In this document: positions 10,600-21,889 of the stretch, in pieces
Layout of the letters: every line of letters starts with the position of its first letter
Position numbering within the stretch: the stretch's first letter is position 1
NCBI RefSeq assembly: GCF_901709675.1
Contig: NC_051094.1
Span: forward strand, 18,018,501 to 18,082,500
Source of the DNA: Syngnathus acus
Lineage: Eukaryota > Chordata > Actinopteri > Syngnathiformes > Syngnathidae
Reading direction: 5' to 3'
DNA length: 64,000 nucleotides
Notes under the pieces: generated by a model
What the model was told of the DNA's origin: nothing
What the model saw: the letters and a program-made list of their open reading frames with translations, nothing else
Databases searched by the model: none
Made by a program: the position numbers and the translations under genes

Positions 10600-12360
10600 C
10601 AAGGCAAAGATTTTCTTTGAGATAATATACAAGTCTTAACATGTATTCTGGTTAATATCACATTTATGGACTAATAATTAAGCAGCTTAATCCATCCATT
10701 TTCATCAGTAAGAGGGTGATGCCATTTTGCTCTGCACCATCCTCTGTTGTCAACTGAAATTGACATCACATGACCAAACCCAGAAAACAGATATGCAGTG
10801 ACGTTTACAATGCAAATTCGAGGGCACCTTTACATATGTCGATGTCAGGCATGTGGGATATATTATTGCAAAAATAATGAAAACAGTTTCCCTTTTAAAA
10901 AGGGGAAAACAGTGACTATGTCAACAACACCAAGCAACTTTAATGACCCCCTGAGCTCTAAATATCCCTTTTATCAACAAATAAACATCCATAAATTCAC
11001 AGATGACAAATTGTCCAATATTTTGACTCCCATATTACTAACTGAGACAATGCAAATATGAAAAGCACCTGCAACATGATACAGCACAATTTGACACCAC
11101 TGTAAACTAAAACCACAATAATAAACAGTGAAACCGACTGTTGGTTGCCCATTGGTAGAGCAGATTTATCATCACAGGTTCATGCTCAACCGAGTTTAAG
11201 TTTTGTATATCATAACTTGATGATTCACGGTACAATAAAAAAAACACTGTTTGATTTACCTTGTCTCCTCGATTAATGTCCGGATGTTACTTTATTGAAA
11301 TCTTTGACCATGGCCTACGACTTAGATTGACCATGATTTATATTTTATTACACTCGATTTAGCAGTATTGTGAAGAGAAAGTAATTTTTATAAAGGGGCA
11401 ATTGAAACTGAGGTTATGAAACAATGGAACTAGAGCATGGCCAGTATTTTCATGAAATCAGACATGAAATCACAGTGGACTGTTTGTGGCATGCACTTTT
11501 TTTTACTTTAACCCAGTAGCTTCAAATCGAGCTCGCTCTCCTTCATTCTTTTTATTGTTATTTTAATCATGCTTGTATTACTTTCTAGCAACAAATTGTG
11601 CATACTAGTTGATGTTATTGTTAATGTTGTTAAAGTAATGAGAAAAAGTAATGGTGTTCTGTGCACAGGGACGCAGCCTGCATTTCAGAGGTAGGGCAGC
11701 TAGGGCGTACAAATGGTCAGAAGTAAACCAACTTCTGTGAGAAAATGATCATCCACTCACATTGAACTGCTACTTTCCATAGTGACCCAAAAAACTCAAA
11801 AACCGAGCTGCTTGTCTGGTTGAGGTAAAACACTGACATCAATAGTTGGACAATTAAATGACCAAGGCAACAATAAACACAAAAATTCCGTCACCGCCCT
11901 CTTTCAAATAAACTAATCTAATCTAATTTAAAACATAATTACTGCCACAAAATGGAAATTAAGCGAGATGTCTAGGAACCCTTTTAAAATAAATAATTGA
12001 TTGATAATTGAATAAATAACTGATTTCATATCTCAAATGTGATTGTCAATACCTTTTGATTTCCTAAATCCTCCGTGAAAGCAGACATATTGTCTTTGCT
12101 TTACCATACTATCTTAGGTTTTACTCCAGTCATCTGAAAACTCAGAGTCACATTCCAGTCATGCGCTTAGAAAGCGTTTGAAAACTACCAAAACCTCAGC
12201 CCAAGAGACTTCAATAAATAATTCCTATCGACTGTTTTTAGTGTTCGGGGTATTATAACAAAGGGTATAATATTCAAATTGGCAATGAGCCCAATTCACT
12301 CCCACTGGTAATGACTGGATGAATGGATGGATATGCTTTGATCTACCTAAATAAAGAAGC
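10600..12360. other. no gene recognised; 5' flank or first intron of ocln
   Basis: AT-rich, without a convincing exon or repeat end. A plus-strand chance frame at 10798-11061 matches nothing known to me. Confidence 0.4.
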
Positions 12361-12363
12361 TAA

Positions 12364-12602
12364 TAATTATCCATCCATCCATTTTCTGAACCGCTTAGAG
12401 TGCTGGAGCCTATCCCAGCCGTCATCGGGCAGTAGGCGGGGGACACCCTGAACCGGTTGCCAGTTGTTTATCTCTGTGCAGGGTACACAGAGATAAACAA
12501 CCATTTGCACTCGCACTCACACCTAGGGACAATTTGGAGTCTTCAATCGGCCTACCAAGCATGTTTTTGGGATGTGGGAGGAAACCGGAGTGCCCGGAGA
12601 AA
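12364..12602 (-). mobile_element. tRNA-SINE with RTE-like tail, head missing
   Basis: Minus-strand copy of a SINE family common in fish. The plus strand shows the tail CCATCCATCCATTTTCTGAACC, the body GGAGCCTATCCCAGCCGTC and GATGTGGGAGGAAACCGGAG, and stops at CCCGGAGAA before the tRNA-like head. A 20-bp segment (TTGTTTATCTCTGTG and its complement near 12463-12500) forms an inverted repeat. Confidence 0.75.
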
Positions 12603-12892
12603 TTAAAATATTAAAATACAGTACTATGAAGAAGAAATCACACAATTTACTGACTGCAAGTATTTCAAAGCACAAATTTTATATATTGCAATCAATCACA
12701 GCTTTATAATTCTTAGATTATAAATACCGTATTGGCACGAATGTAAGATGACCCTGATTATAAGACGACCCCCTCTTTTTCAAGACTCAAGTTTGAAAAA
12801 AAGACTTTTTGAACACCAAATTAAATTTTTATACAGAAAATGATTACCGTAATTTTCGGACTAAAAGTCGCTCCGTAATATAGGTCGCATTA

Positions 12893-14155
12893 CCGTTTTT
12901 GACCATGTATAATGCGCAAAATTTAACTAATTTATTGTCCTAAAATCCGGGGTGTGCATTATACATGGGTACAATTTTTTTTTAATTTTTATTTTTTTTT
13001 AATTTATTTTTTTTTTTTGAAGAAAATCATGGGACAACAATTTTTGAAGAAAATCTTGTCACGGATGGAGTGTGGAAAGGAAGAGGGCGACCAAGTGCAG
13101 CTTGAACCAGGGTTCATTGGAGGAACTCAAAACACAGACTTGGTAAACTAACATAACTCTCTAACAAAACCAACAACAGGACTGACCGACAAAGACGTGG
13201 AACAAAAAGACAGGGGGACATTACCAAAGACAGGAACAGAAACCTGTGTTATTGTCAAATATTGTTTTTTAATCTCCATCGCGGACTGGACGTCATACGG
13301 AGGCAGTATCACTGCGCATGCGCACTATGGATCCGATGCGAATAGTCCTCTTCTCTTCTTGACTGACAATGAATGTGATAGTTTAATACATACAATCAGC
13401 AAATAACAAAATACGTATTACAGGTAATATTTTATTTCACAACACTTTGCCTTGTTCCTTTCGTCTCTGCTGTTCACTTCAAACACGCTCCATACGAACG
13501 CAATGCTCTCGTATCAGACGCTTGCTCGATCACCTGCTCGTTTGCTGTCACAATGTACCCTACACAAATCCGAAACATTTGTTGCGGCTCCGAGTCACGA
13601 CGAGGGGCAAGTTTTGGTTTCCAAGGGTGTTTTTATTCCTCTTCAACTTCTCTCCCATACAGAGCCGCCTTTTTCACATGTCCGCACGTCACTTTCCTCT
13701 CTTTTCATTTTAACCTAACTGATCGCGGTGGTGCCTTTATGGGCAGTCGGAGAAATCAACGCCAACAAAAAAAAATACATCCAGCCTAGTTAAGACCATA
13801 CCAAAGACTATAAAAATGGGACCCATTGCCTCCCTGCTTGGCACTCAGCATTAAGGGTTGGAATTGGGGGGTTAGATCACCAAATGATTCCCGAGCGCGG
13901 CGCCGCTGCTGCTCACTGCTCCCCTCTCCCCCAGGGGTTGGATCAAAATCACACGGGGATGGGTCAAATGCAGAGGACAAATTTCACCACACCCAGATGC
14001 GTGTGTGACGATCATTGGGACGATCAAAAAAAAAAAGAAAAAAGGCAAAATTTGGGTGCGTATTATACATGGGTACAGGCTTTTTTCCAGCATTGACATG
14101 CTATTTTTAGGGTGCGTATTATACATGGGGGCGCGTTATACATGGAAAAAAACGG
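12893..14155. mobile_element. TGCGC-class CCGTA element with internal insertion
   Basis: Ends CCGTTTTTGACCATGTATAA and its inverse TTATACATGGAAAAAAACGG, flanked by TA on both sides. Subterminal words CATGTATAATGCGC and GCGTATTATACATGGG recur at each end. The region 13440-13580 matches the reverse of 31040-31170 in the second copy. A stretch at about 13060-13260 and the SINE at 13800-14037 are absent from that copy. Confidence 0.7.
13800..14037 (+). mobile_element. SINE with A-rich tail
   Basis: Carries the block CCCTGCTTGGCACTCAGC, then TGCTGCTCACTGCTCCCCTC and GGGTCAAATGCAGAGGAC, common to a dispersed short element of teleosts. It ends in an A-rich tail at 14025-14045. It lies inside the TGCGC element. 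Confidence 0.6.
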
Positions 14156-15486
14156 TAATTTATATATCGTTATATGGGCCTGTGGAATATTTTGTAGTGC
14201 GAGCACCGTCAGCTGCGCGCACCCATTGTTGACAAAGGACGATCGATGGATTTAATGATTTGGAGTGACACAGATGGTTTGATAACATTATTGCTTATAT
14301 AATAGTTATTTGATATATAATTTATATATCGTTATATGGGCCTGTGGAATATTTTGAAGTGCAAGCGCCGTCAGCGGCGCGCACGCATTGTTGACAAAGG
14401 ACGATCGATGGATTTAATGAATTGGAGTGACACAGATGGTTTTATTAACGTGTTATTTATGTAATAGTTTTTTGAATAACTGAATTTTACGTCAGGGCCG
14501 TTCTCAGCTCTTCGTTTGTGTTTATGTCACGTTAGCATACCTATCGTTTAGCCTGTTGTTGCTCGTTCATGACTGTTCTTGGTGTTGGATTTTGTCGAAT
14601 AGATTGCCCCCCAAAATGCGACTTATACTCCGGAGCGACTTATATATGGTTTTTTTTCACATTTTTGGGCAATTTATGGCTGATGCGACTTGTACTCCAG
14701 AGCGACTTATAGTCCGAAAATTACGGTACATTTGGAACACAGACGCAAGATGAGTTAATTGACTAGAAAACCGTCAGCTAAAATGTAGCTTGAAAACAGA
14801 ATGAGTTTGCAGGACTTACAGTATGCAAAAGAGATCAATGTCACTAGGGGAACTTGATAAACAGAAGTTATTTGGGAATGAATGGCAACTAAATTTGTAG
14901 ACAATCTTATGAGTTTGGTGTCCCAGTCTGTCTCTCCCAGTGCCCTGGAACTCGATCCCAAGACTCCACCTGCAGCCTTGACCAACAATATAACGGTCCC
15001 TGGCTTTGAGCATTGCAAGAACAAAGAAAGGTTGGCTCTGAGACGACTAAAGCAGAACTTGAGACAGTGAGGTGCTGCGAAAGACACGTGAAACATGAAG
15101 TGTCCAACAACCGAACTGGACTCCTTGCTGAAGCGTTACCAAACTTGGTGGGGCTTGGGTCAAAGTGGATGGAAGCTTGTTTGGCACTGAGTTTGACATA
15201 ACTCAGGAGTTTTGATAAAATGGGAATAATGTGTGGAATAGATTTGGATAATACAGATAGTATACTAAAACGGTAGGAAACAAGCAGTGGGATCAGATAT
15301 TTTGGCTTGTCAAACTTAAAACGAGTTGAAATTTAGCCAATGGAAATTTTTAAATTGGGAATAAGACATTTGGACCCAATTTAATTCAGTCAAAAGGTGG
15401 CTAGGTTGCTCAATGTACCTAATCAATACAATAGTTAATTACACCTCAGTGGAAATTATGTTGTCAGAGAGTTGTGTCCATTAAAA

Positions 15487-16327
15487 CAGTGGTCCCCAAC
15501 CACCGGGCCGCGGACCGGTACCGGGCCGCCAAGCCACACAGGAAAAAAAAAAAAAATTGTTTTAATCGACGATCAATTAATTCAGGTCAAGACGCTCGTC
15601 CCGGTCTCGTGACGTGTTTCCCCAGTCGAGCCCGCAAAGCTAGCAAAAATGAGTAAGTATTTATTTTGAAAAATGTAAAGAAATTGGCGATTCTCTCCCA
15701 ATTACATCCGTCGGTTCAGGTCAAGACGCTCGTCTCGGTCACGTGACATGTCACCTCAGTTGAGCCCGCGAAGCAAGCAAAAATGAGCAAGAAACAGAGA
15801 TGTCTGGAAAGCTTCTTCGGAAAGGGAAAAAAGCCCAATGAGGAGACGGAAGAAGAAGAGGCTACGACTTCTAAGAAAAGGCTGCATTTAAAAGACTATG
15901 ACGCGCCAAGCCCACTCTGCATAATATGTGGCGACAGGCTAGCTAACGAGGCAATGAAGCCCTCAAAACTGCTTCGGCACATGGAGACCAAGCATCCTGC
16001 ATTAAAAGACAAACCTTAACCACTTCGGGTGTCATTGTCTCCGATTACGCCTAGATGGGACCGGCTCGTTTCTGAGAAACAAGCTCAGTGCTCCCACTAA
16101 TTCAATGTAATGGTGAGTTTTATTTTAATGTCGTTTATACTTGTTTTTATGCCAGTCGTATCATTTTATTTCATCGTATTCATATATTTGTTATAAATGT
16201 ATTATTTATTTATATAAATGTATTATTTAGTTATATAAATCTATTATTTATTTATATAAACGCCGGTCCGCGAAAATATTTCTGACACGTAACCGGTCCG
16301 TGGCGCAAAAAAGGTTGGGGATCACTG
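15487..16327 (+). mobile_element. hAT (ZBED5-like) non-autonomous element, 841 bp
   Basis: Terminal repeats CAGTGGTCCCCAACC and GGTTGGGGATCACTG. An exact 8-bp target duplication CATTAAAA lies at 15479-15486 and 16328-16335. Only the first coding block of the transposase remains. It has the same structure as the element at 24952-25810. Confidence 0.92.
15783..16019 (+). CDS. hAT transposase N-terminal BED zinc-finger remnant
   Basis: A 78-codon frame beginning MSKKQRCLESFFGKGKKPNE, then an acidic and Lys-rich stretch and a BED-type zinc finger with CIICGDRL...LLRHMETKH (C-x2-C...H-x4-H), ending HPALKDKP and a stop. This is the start of the ZBED5/SCAND3-like hAT transposases. The catalytic RNase-H-like and dimerisation domains are gone. 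It may still bind element ends, but whether it is expressed is unknown. The related copy at 25239-25508 has a longer spacer between the acidic stretch and the finger, so part of it is deleted here. Confidence 0.75.
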   Translation: MSKKQRCLESFFGKGKKPNEETEEEEATTSKKRLHLKDYDAPSPLCIICGDRLANEAMKPSKLLRHMETKHPALKDKP

Positions 16328-16335
16328 CATTAAAA

Positions 16336-17450
16336 GGAGAGTTAAAAGTGCCGTAAGAACCTTTGACCTTTAATTATGCATAAAAGCGACAGTTAACAAC
16401 ATGCCAAAGTAAAACATCAGACAAAGTAAAGAGCCAGAGGAATTAGTCTGACTATTTTTTTTTTACTTTTTGATGAGAATAATTGATTAGGATAATTTTT
16501 TTGGGAGCCATCTGATGCGGCATGCTCCCGCATAACACAGACCCATACTTAGCCTCTCGAGTAGAAATATTTATTGATAATTTTATTGAAACTTGGATTG
16601 ATGTATTTACGAAAGATTTAATTGGCGAGACTGTCCAAACAGGTCGAATTATTTTTAGGATTCAATGTTTGCTTGCTCACTTACATACTAAATTTGCTTG
16701 TTGTGGGATGAGAGTTGAGCTGTAAGGGTGAATGAATGGGCGCCCGTGTGTCTGTGAGTGTGTAGGTGTGTGCATGCGCAATATGATTGGCCGGGATGGT
16801 TTGGAGTTGGGGTGTTGTTGTCACGATGGGGGATGGAATTCCTCTCACCTGAAAAGTATCGTACAGATACCTAGGATTTGATGATTGATCAGGGGCACCA
16901 TTGACGACAAAATGGTTCAATGTGGAATGCCCGTTTCAGTCCTATGACCGGACAGGACTGGATCAGCTAGTCCAGCTACGATCAGTATGATACTGTGCCG
17001 GCACGCTTTGTTGGTCCCTTTTGATCCCTGATGACACAATTTAACACATTGTATGAATGTGTCAAAGGGGGGAGAGTGAGTGTAAATGAGTAAGTAGAAT
17101 CAATTTGTAAATTATGAGATTCAATGTTTTTTCAAATGTACTTGTTTTTGAAGCCTCAACAGGGCATGTAAGAATTCAACATACAGTGATGGAAGGAGCA
17201 GAAGAAAGAAGGGAGTGAACGAGAGGCAACAACATGGAATGGATACATTGCATGGCAACAATTTAGGGATAATAAGGTTTAACGTTTTTTTTATTTATTT
17301 ATTTATTTAATTTTTTATTCAAGACGAACTGCAAACGGTGATGTATCATACAGCTACAAGATAAGCAACAAATATTTAGAAGGTCATTTAATGTAGGAGA
17401 TGAATAGACCAATTACAAGGAATAGGGAATATGTTTGATAAAAGAATAAT
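16336..17450. other. no gene recognised
   Basis: Sequence between the hAT element and the Helitron-like end. A frame at 16522-16725 and one on the other strand match no family. ATTT repeats lie near 17290-17315. Confidence 0.4.
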
Positions 17451-17452
17451 AA

Positions 17453-18115
17453 CTAGAAAATGCAATTTCTGGAGAAATTGCATGTGAAGGCGAAGAAACT
17501 GAATAACATCTGGGGGAATGCTGCAGAATGATGTTAGAATGAGTTGAATTACTTGAAAAATGTAGAAATTAGAGGTGAAAAACGAAATTTTGTGAAATGT
17601 TGCGGAAATTTTAAACGTGACAACGTGAAATTTTTAAATTTGGCAATTTTGGGAATGTCGAGAATCTTTCCGAATGTGATTTGAATGTGCTGAATGATTT
17701 GAATTTAAAACTGGAACGACGTAAATGTGAAATGTTGAATGTGCCATTAAGAATGAATGGGGAAAAATTTGTCGGAAATTTGCAAATTTTGCGAAAACGG
17801 AAAATTTTCGGAACGAGAAAAATTGAAGCCCTCATCTCGTGAATATTTGGAATACGTCAAAGGTGGAATGGAGTGAATCGGTTGAATTATGTGGAAGTAG
17901 TAGAAGGATAGAAAAGTGAGGAGAATAAAATAGAAGAAGAAGAAGGAAGTGAATGGTGTAAAATAACAAGTGTGAAGGCCTATTATTAAATCTTATGAAT
18001 ATTAAAAGAAATTTAGCAGTTGAACCCTGAACCATTTTGGGAAAATGATGAATGATTTGAACATGAATTGATTTGAACATGAGACATAGATAACTGAAAG
18101 ATACACTGAATTTGA
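17453..18115 (-). mobile_element. Helitron-like non-autonomous element, 3' end and body
   Basis: On the minus strand the sequence ends in the perfect hairpin GCAATTTCT-CC-AGAAATTGC (17481-17462), then ATTTT, CTAG (17456-17453) and T. This is the Helitron-type 3' terminus of a hairpin a few bases before CTRR, inserted before T. The body (GTTGAATCGG, TGGCAATTTTGGGAATGTC, GAATGGTGTAAAATAAC, GTGTGAAGGCC) is shared with 45267-48510. It has no Rep/helicase gene. The 5' limit is uncertain. Confidence 0.55.
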
Positions 18116-18119
18116 ATTG

Positions 18120-18500
18120 GGTTCAAGCACTCCCTCTCGCATTGATGTGTGTGCATATGTCTGTTAATGCTCGAACTGGGCACACCCCTTTTGAGTTTTT
18201 TTTATTTGATTTGGTTATTTGGTTTCGTGCAAAACATATCCGGAGTTCAACCGACTTTTCCCCGTTGAGTGTCATTTTGTGCTTTGCTGCCCATTCGTCC
18301 AGCCTTTGTGTCTCCAGGCACATTGATGAGTCTGACATGATGCTGGAGATGGGGATTGCTCTTGACAGCCTGATGTCATCTGCATATCCAACATCAAGAG
18401 TGTCCTCAAACAAAGCATCCCGGGTAGCCATATAAAGGAGGAAGACATATGGTGAAACTACACCCCCCCTTGTGGCACCCCAGATGTAACGTCAATCCAG
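18120..18500 (-). pseudogene. non-LTR reverse transcriptase fragment
   Basis: On the minus strand there is GVPQG-type motif 3 followed by the block MATRDALFEDTLDVGYADD, with the catalytic YADD at about 18386-18375. The RLDEWAAKHKMTLNGEKS block after it is the usual RT motif-6 region of jockey-superfamily LINEs. Only this fragment is present; both ends are lost. It differs from the RTE and L2 copies in the window. Confidence 0.65.
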
Positions 18501-18625
18501 GGGCTATAAGCCCCATTTGCCACCACCACCATTTGCAGAAAGGTTGCTGTTTTCCTGGATCAATTTCGGCCCTTCCAGTTGCTGATCCGGATGGTGGTAA
18601 GCACACACACACACACATCTTAGAC

Positions 18626-18838
18626 CAGGGGTCACCAACTCCGGTCCTCAAGGGCGCCAATCCAGCCTGTTTTAGATGTATCCCCCCTGCAACACACCTG
18701 ATTCCAATAATCAGGATCGCTATCAGCCTTAATAGAGCTTGCTGATGAGCTGATCATTTGAATCAGGTGTGTTGTTGCAGGGCTGCACCTAAAACAGGCT
18801 GGATTGGCGCCCTTGAGGACCGGAGTTGGTGACCCCTG
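18626..18838. mobile_element. hAT MITE, 213 bp palindromic
   Basis: Ends CAGGGGTCACCAACTCCGG and CCGGAGTTGGTGACCCCTG are inverse of each other. The 8-bp target duplication TCTTAGAC is exact at 18618-18625 and 18839-18846. The inner inverted repeat AACACACCTGATT/AATCAGGTGTGTT makes the whole element foldable. It is the same family as 27720-27928. Confidence 0.93.
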
Positions 18839-18844
18839 TCTTAG

Positions 18845-19145
18845 ACCAATTGTCCAGTTTTATGATTCCAGGTTTGCTGACCACACTGCAGCGGACCCAG
18901 ATGGGGCCGCCGAGATTCAAATCACCCCAACTATCTGGCTGAAAGTCCTGAAGAGAAAGTGGACAGAGCCTCGTGGACTGGACCCTTTGCAGTGGTGGAG
19001 TGCACATCGCATGCCGTCCGGCTGGCCGGCAAAGGAGACACGTGGTATCATCTATCCCAGTGTGCCCCTGTAAAGGATTCCTGCAAAGATCCAGATCCGC
19101 CATCGACAGCGTCCCCACTCCCAATTGAAAAAGAGGCAGAATAAT
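18845..19145 (+). pseudogene. endogenous-retrovirus-like integrase C-terminus, remnant
   Basis: In two frames this region gives the last part of a gammaretrovirus-type integrase: a KVLKRKW block, a W-TGPF..V segment and a TWYHLSQC block, which together form the SH3-like DNA-binding end of Pol. A frame change at about 18960 and the absence of everything upstream make it defunct. It sits about 0.8 kb before an LTR at 19940 in the same orientation, so both probably come from one old provirus whose env region is largely lost. The hAT MITE at 18626 adjoins it. Confidence 0.65.
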
Positions 19146-19939
19146 CCTCTTCCCCTTCGTGGCCAGGTAGTCTACCCTGAGCCACTGCAGACAAAGACTG
19201 CACAGCAGACGTTTTCAGGTTCCTTCCGGACGGAGCAGAGCTGCAAAGGGGGTAAGAACTGTGCTAACCCTCCACCAGTGGGCATGCCAAGCCCCCAACG
19301 GCTGAACTACTATAAACAAGTGTTATCTCGGACTGATGTTATTGCTAACATTTTGGTCGCCTAAGGCAAAGGGACCGTGTGAGCCTTTTCCTGCATTATA
19401 GCATACCGCAGGTTTTTCACTCACACACTCAAGTTGAACAGGAGAATTGAGGCGAGACCTCCTCCTCACGGTGGTTTTTTGCTGACAAGTTTTTGATCAT
19501 GTATCACCTTTGCAGCCCCCACCCTGTCCTCCCTCATTTACTCTCTTAATGCTAGGTATTTATGCTCTTGCTCTTTATCGTTTCTCCACTGAGATGGCTC
19601 AAATTACAAACTCCCATGCAATTGGTACAAATTCCCGACGCACATTCTAATGACAGCTGGACGGACATCGATACTCTCATGCCTACAGCCGCCACTATTC
19701 CTCCAACCCTGGCGTGAGCACGGGGAATCATCTGTGTTCGTTTTACATGATACGTATATGGATGTTGTTGTATTCCTTGATTCCGCTCTTTGTGACACGG
19801 ACTGATTACTACTGTAATTGAGAGCCATGAGTTAGATTGACTGGCCGCTTATCAGATGTTCCAATATTCCCATGTTCATGACACACTTTGTTAGTTTGTC
19901 CTTGTTTTTTGGTTGACCTCTGTCGAGGTCAAAAGGGGG

Positions 19940-20367
19940 ACTGAAAAGGGAGCAACAGCAATGTCTAAATATTCTATATTAATTCTATATTCATTTATAC
20001 AAACATAGTTGCTCCATCAGAGCACAGAGACGGCACACACAGCTTGGTAACTTTTGCATTACACATAAGGCAGAGCTCATTAACGTCATGACACATTGAT
20101 ACAAAACATTCAGTAGATAACAAGACATTCTTATGAGGATATGTTATTCCTTCTTTTCCCCTCCCCTTTCTTCTCTTCCGTATTCCTGCTTGCGGAGAGT
20201 ATAAAACCTTCTGATCTGGAGTCGGACGTTGTTGTTCTCATCTGCTGAAGTGCACTTGTACTGACTGCTGTGAAGCAACCCAAGATCTTGCAAATAAAGA
20301 ACCAACTATTACTCCACATCTTTATTTTCTTGCTCAACGACGGACATCTTGAACAAAACGCAACAAT
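19940..20367 (+). mobile_element. retrovirus-like LTR (3' LTR) with adjoining polypurine tract
   Basis: A purine run AAAAGGGGGA at about 19931-19940 precedes a segment starting TGAAAAGG and ending CGCAACA. It contains a TATAAAA box (about 20199), an AATAAAG poly(A) signal (about 20295) and a T/G-rich segment downstream. Sequence resuming at 20369 matches the interior of the GACGA element at 29442 onward, so the LTR's right border is well defined. No 5' LTR was found. Confidence 0.65.
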
Positions 20368-21652
20368 ACTAAAGTGCAATCACATTTGTAAATAAATGGC
20401 TTCTGGTTTTTGAAATGGAAATAAACCAATCTACTGTGATAAAACAAAATTGCAATAACTGCATTAACCATTAAAGTGAAGTCTAACTGTAACAATAGTC
20501 TTGAAACAAATCTGAATAAGGAAAAATATTGCAATAAAATAATGCAAACTGCTACGGCTATTGTTGGGGAGCCTGAGGACTGTATAGGGGCTCGGATGGT
20601 TATGCTCTTTTCGCCCCCGGGTGTCGGTCAGAACACAGGAGGGAAGACATGGTTCAGTTTTGATTGCTTTACTGAATTATTGGCAAAAACGTAACAGGCA
20701 CTGTGGCTCATAGGGGCATTCAGGCAAACTGGCAAAAGGGTATTGTGTGAAGCGTGTGAAGGGTGTGTGTAGTTTGTGGGGTGTGTTTGGTTCTTCAACA
20801 GACAGAACGTTAACGCTCAACTTCTGACGTCACACAACACTCGTAGACGGCACACATTACATAACTAACTGCGCGTAACGGTTCCACTATACTAAATAAC
20901 CATACATGATATACTCTCTGCAACACACCAAACATAAGTCATCGAGACAACAAAATACATTTGCTGGCGACCGTTAGCCGCCGTGCCGCTGCGTAACAGC
21001 TACTCGTACGATGCGAGGCAAACTTAAAGGAGCGCGCCGGAGCTGTCAATCAAACGGCGCGCACACGAAGCAAACCGCGATCGGACAAACGGCACAACAG
21101 TAACAATGAAATGTATACACTCACTTTGTGTCAAAGACGCACACGATCACAGCAACATACTCAGTGGATACCAGCAACCTTTAACTTACCGCTGCGCACA
21201 AGTGAATGGGTATAATGTCTAGACCCCAAATGTAAGACGACCCCAATTTTTCAGTCTTATTTCAGTGCAAAAAACATCGTCTTATATTCGGGCCAATACG
21301 GTACTACATGTATAGCACATGGTGTTTATGAGGAATGTGTAGAAATCTGAAAACAGATGAGAACAAATTCCAAGAAGAGAATATAGGATTATTTTGTAGC
21401 ATTAAAATTCAAAATTTTTTCCCATTTCATCACTGTGATATATTTTTCAATTGGCTATGAGAACAGATTTGTGTCATAATTATTCACACAAATATTGTAC
21501 ATCCACGAATTTCACATTTTTAAGGTCAACAAATGCATCTGTGATTTTCACGTGTTTTCAAATCCACAAATACATGTGTAATTTTCCCACAATTCTCCAC
21601 AAAAATATGCGGAATGTTTCTTTTATTGTTGTGTGTGCATTTATCATGACTT

Positions 21653-21880
21653 CCATCCATCCGTCCATCTTCTGTACCGCTTGTCCCCACGGGGGTCGCG
21701 GGCATGCTGGAGCCTATCCCAGCTGTCATCGGGCAGTAGGCGGGGGACACCCTGAACTGGTTGCCAGCCAATCGCAGGGCACACAAAGACGATCAACCAT
21801 CCGCACTCGCACTCACACCTACTATGGGCGATTTGGAGTGCTCAATCGGCCTACGAGAAACGGGACATGGCTCGTCCCCG
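21653..21880 (-). mobile_element. tRNA-SINE with RTE-like tail, partial
   Basis: The plus strand shows CCATCCGTCCATCTTCTGTACC, then CATGCTGGAGCCTATCCCAG and GCACTCGCACTCACACC, and the copy ends before the tRNA head. Same family as 23617-24000. Confidence 0.75.
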
Positions 21881-21889
21881 TTCAAATGG

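Larger units (their letters stand above)
12847..14726 (-). mobile_element. GTCGC-class CCGTA element
   Basis: TA-flanked ends CCGTAATTTTCGGACT at 12847 and AGTCCGAAAATTACGG at 14711-14726. The interior from 14156 is the reverse of the GTCGC consensus and contains a tandem duplication of about 175 bp (the word ATATATCGTTATATGGGCC occurs at about 14160 and 14325). It is inserted into the GACGA element and itself carries a TGCGC element. Confidence 0.75.
12727..21301. mobile_element. GACGA-class CCGTA element, split by nested insertions
   Basis: The left end TACCGTATTGGCACGAATG with ATAAGACGACC lies at 12725-12770. The right end, carrying the inverted words CGTCTTATATTCGG and CCAATACGGTA, lies at 21275-21303; both abut TA. 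A second copy at 29177-30240 shares the left about 150 bases and the 20369-21180 interior, which proves these are parts of one element. The 7.5 kb between them consists of other insertions: a GTCGC element, a hAT, a Helitron-like repeat and a retrovirus-like remnant. No transposase gene was recognised in the parts that remain. Confidence 0.65.
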
